Source: Botryococcus braunii (taxonomy: Eukaryota > Chlorophyta > Trebouxiophyceae). Taken from it: a DNA stretch of 47,500 bases. Shown piece by piece: positions 44,903-47,500 of the stretch (its first letter is position 1; each line of letters starts with the position of its first letter). A program made the position numbers and the translations under genes. Location of the stretch: assembly GCA_002005505.1 (NCBI GenBank), contig KV908483.1:184335-231834 (forward strand), read 5' to 3'. The notes under the pieces were generated by a model, which was not told the DNA's origin, did not search any database, and saw only the letters and a program-made list of their open reading frames with translations.

Positions 44903-45594
44903 AGCAAATCTAGTGGCCCTGCGCGACAAAGATGGTACAGTACCGCCCTGAAGTTGCAGGTGGGACTTGCCGTTTGAAGCCCGGGGCGGTAAGGGCTCTG
45001 TTTGCACGAGCTTTAGAGGGCGTTCCCAGGGCTTTCTTTTTGCAAGAGGCATACCTGTGGGTGGCCGTGGTGGCAAGGAGAAGGGGTGCGAAGTTTGGAG
45101 AGCATCGGAGAAGGAACGGAATTTTGCATGCCCAAGGTCCGAAAGGAAGCCGTGAGCCCTTGGTAGCATTTTGCTGCAATATTTTCAACAAATCCGTGAT
45201 TGTTTTGGGGTATTTCTGAATGTTTTGGCTGGGCTGAAAGCCTGGCCCGTGTGAATGCGGAAGGGCAGAGGGGAGGGGACGCACCCTCAAGGGGTGATGT
45301 TGGGCCCTACGCCGAGTTTTGGGGCCCAAAATTGAGAAATATGGTGAACTTCCACTTGTTGGTGCAACTGGGGTGTGTGAAACCAAGCGTTGGTCATGTG
45401 TAGGGGCTGTGTCTCGTCGGCCTAGCTTCCACCCACGTTTTGCCTTGCTCATGTAGGACCTTGATATTGAAGCTTGTGGGCTGTAAGCGCAAAGTGGGGT
45501 TTTGCAGGCCAGACTTGCGTGAGTAACGCTGTGACAAGACTTCTCGTCATGGGTGCGCTGAGCTCTGAGCGCTCCTCAATTCTCGAGCTCTCAG
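44903..45594. other. Unannotated DNA after the DIRS-like element
   Basis: About 690 bp. Frames on both strands (for example 45452-44910 minus, 180 codons) show no domain and no coding-like pattern I trust. I see nothing else in it. Confidence 0.4.
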
Positions 45595-45599
45595 CAGTG

Positions 45600-45840
45600 T
45601 AATATTAGTGGCAGAATTCTGCCAAAATGGCAGAATCAATTGGATTGAGGAGGTCAGGTGACAGAAATTATGGATTTTCTGAGTGCCGCTTCCGCCATTT
45701 GTGGCAGCGTAAAAGAAATGCGGATGGCCCGATTCCGTCACCCGTAGCAGTGGGGAAATTAAATTGAACACAGCTACATCTGCCACGCTGGCAGAATGAA
45801 ATGTAATTGGTGGTCGACAAATCTGCCACCCTGGCAACCG
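45600..45840. repeat. Cluster of TGCCA/TGGCA palindromes
   Basis: GGCAGAATTCTGCC and ATTCTGCCAAAATGGCAGAAT-type palindromes occur at about 45611-45635, and TCTGCCACGCTGGCAGA at about 45779-45795. A related TCTGCCACCCTGGCAA lies near 45821 and a ccgccatttgtggcag near 45691. They lie just upstream of the hAT remnant and could be subterminal transposase-binding repeats. Confidence 0.55.
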
Positions 45841-45962
45841 AGGAAGCCACCAAGTACTCCAGCAGTGCATCCAGGCCCCTCCGGCAGAGGGCAAAGGGCA
45901 TTATATACACTAAACTTCAGCCTTACAAAAGTTATCAGTTATCGGTACGCATAAAGCTATTT

Positions 45963-45965
<3 letters not shown>

Positions 45966-46022
<57 letters not shown>

Positions 46023-46090
46023 CTCTCTCTCTCTCTCCACCCCCCTCCCTCCCCCCTCTTTCTCTCCTCTCCCTCCCTCCCCCCCCCCTC
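45966..46090. repeat. Simple repeats (CA)n, (CT)n, C-rich
   Basis: About 27 CA units (45966-46019), then CT repeats to about 46037, then a C/T-rich run to about 46090. Translations across this stretch are not genes. Confidence 0.95.
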
Positions 46091-46141
46091 CTCTCTTTCC
46101 TCTACCCTTGGAGCAGTACGATGCTCTGCTGATTTTTTTGG

Positions 46142-47358
46142 TAACAGAAGGGGTAGATGATTTTGCATTGGAAGAAGTAGGGGATATGATGCTTCATGCA
46201 GAGGTATTTGTGGGGTCCAGAGCACTGAATCTTTGCTGGAAAAGTTGCATGTATTGAGCAAAGAATTCCAAGGATCCGATTTCTCGTTTGAGAATCTTGG
46301 TAAAAGAATTCAGCAGCTTCAAAGATTCATTAGAACAAATTATGATATCGAGAATTTGGAAGAATCTGCCGACGAATCCTTTCGTAAGGTCATAAGTGTT
46401 CAAGAAAGTCCATCCATATTGAGCCCTCTGTCATTCAAGGAGGGTCGGCTGGTATACACATCACCTGGTCATGGATATTACCATTGTCTAACATATGGTG
46501 AGACAAAAACGACTATCAAAGAGGCATCATGGTTGCAGTGCCTTAGGAACATACTTAGCGAAGTCGGTGCTCTCGCAAGGACACTTGCGGAACAATTGGT
46601 TGAGCGGTTCCCTCATAAAGATTTGTTGGATTCACTGAGCATTTTGCAAGCGTCTTATTGGGAGAAACCACAAGTTGTGAGTCTTGATGAGTCAATTGAT
46701 TTTTTTGTAGATTTCTATGGCACAGATAAGGTACAGCTGGTGGGCTCATCTCGTGATAGCACCATTGCCCCTATAATAGATGGGGATTTGCTCCGTGCAC
46801 AAGCAAAGCGTTTACTGAAATACTGAAATAATGCACGAAACCCTGCCACGTATTCGCAATGCAATTGACAAGCGCAGACGGGAAGAGGCGGCTCGCAAGG
46901 AACGGGCACGTGCGGAATGGGCACGTGTAGAACAGTCAGCTGACTTTGAAGAGGAGGAAGGGCGAAATAATGAAGTCAAAACTCTGACCCAATACGTCGG
47001 GGCCTAGCTTGTCAAGGCAGGTGAACGGCACGATATTTCAGAGCTTGTCAAGCTGGCATTGACTATGTTGATAATTCCTGTAAGTTCTGCGCAGGCTGAG
47101 CGTCTTTTTTCTTCTATGCATTTTTCGAAGAACGATCGTTGCAATCGCTTGGGTGAACAACATTCTAATGACTGTGTGAGGCTTTTCTTGTCCGAGTAAG
47201 ACATGAGCAAGTTACCTTATGGGAAAGCTCTCGATTACTTCTTGACTGCAAAAGACCGTAGAGGTGTCATGGCTGGGCCTTCAGCATCAAAACGGCCTTG
47301 GGATGTGGCCTTTCACGAGAATGTGCTGGATGCCATCATGGAAGAAGAGAATGAGTGA
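46142..47358 (+). pseudogene. hAT-type transposase, degenerate C-terminal half
   Basis: Coding-like sequence is spread over three frames. One block (about 46148-46210) reads VDDFALEEVGDMMLHAEVF. A 198-codon frame (46233-46826, entered without ATG) has LLEKLHVLSKEF and KDLLDSLSILQASYW. A third frame from ATG 46831 reads to TGA 47358 with stops at TAG 47005 and TAA 47197. It contains ISELVKLALTMLIIPVSSAQAERLFSSMHFSKNDRCNRL, the C-terminal dimerisation signature of hAT transposases (Pro, Ser, Glu-Arg and Phe-Ser pattern). No upstream zinc finger or catalytic Asp region is visible. A KRRREEAARKERARAEWAR stretch forms a charged helix. Confidence 0.75.
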
Positions 47359-47500
47359 AAGAATGGCTGTCATGAGTCCAGACCAAAACGCTTGTCGCAT
47401 AGGGTGAATGGTAAGAGGGATTAGCAATAGATTATAATGTGGTAGTAACCTTACAGGAGTTACGTAGTTTTATAAGGGTGCCATGGTTTTGTAAAACTCA
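47359..47500. other. Right edge of the window
   Basis: 142 bp with no recognised feature; the 3' terminus of a hAT element, if present, would lie here or beyond. Confidence 0.3.

Noticed and set aside
44910..45452. 180-codon minus-strand frame
   Set aside because: No motif, no start context and mixed composition; the overlapping plus-strand frames are equally plausible, so nothing supports coding.
45807..46160. 117-codon plus-strand frame with a His/Thr run
   Set aside because: The His/Thr run is the (CA)n microsatellite.

Overview
The window is eukaryotic nuclear DNA made almost entirely of retrotransposons, mostly nested or abutting. I found no convincing host gene. A green alga (chlorophyte) is the best guess. 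The reasons are a DIRS/Kangaroo-type tyrosine-recombinase retroelement with an inverted recombinase gene, TGTAA motifs placed like chlorophyte poly(A) signals, copia elements that appear to use an internal initiator-tRNA primer site, and chromodomain Ty3/gypsy elements. The species cannot be named from the sequence.

Layout. (1) 1-5164: an old Copia-2-like LTR on the minus strand (1-430 and 4977-5164), split by a decayed copia element, Copia-3 (about 431-4971, minus). Copia-3 has two LTRs, a primer site and a reverse transcriptase/RNase H remnant. (2) 5223-12557: Copia-1 (minus), with 729-bp LTRs that look identical, target-site duplication GATAT, and ORF1, gag-PR-IN and RT-RH reading frames broken by one stop and two frame changes. 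(3) 12558-13721: unannotated flanking DNA. (4) 13722-21964: Copia-2 (plus), with 1504-bp LTRs, duplication CATGA, ORF1 and an uninterrupted 1344-codon gag-pol frame. (5) 22090-44902: a dead DIRS/Kangaroo-like element with split direct repeats, a tandem array, RT/RNase H debris on plus and tyrosine recombinase debris on minus. Two Ty3/gypsy elements in opposite orientation sit inside it: Gypsy-1 (23470-30894, minus, duplication GGAAG) and Gypsy-2 (31344-38214, plus, duplication TATGG). (6) 44903-47500: unannotated DNA, simple repeats and a degenerate hAT-type transposase.

The most striking signal is the imprint of RNA splicing on these elements. Each Copia-2 LTR carries a leader in two tandem forms. 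The first form has four exons separated by GT...AG introns. The second holds the same four exons joined exactly end to end. The junction between the forms lies just after TGTAA. Copia-1 and Copia-3, whose LTR sequences are different, have the same plan with a single exon: copy 1 ends CAG|GT, TGTAA follows, and copy 2 continues straight into the end of the LTR. I propose that copy 2 is rewritten from the spliced 5' leader at every round of reverse transcription. The first few bases of copy 2 would then act as the terminal redundancy (R), and splicing would remove the 5' LTR's own poly(A) signal. Separately, Gypsy-2 differs from Gypsy-1 by an exact GT...AG, in-frame 546-nt loss that removes the capsid part of gag, as if a spliced RNA had been reinserted.

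Reading frames and coordinates were checked by eye. Family names come from visible motifs, not from searches.
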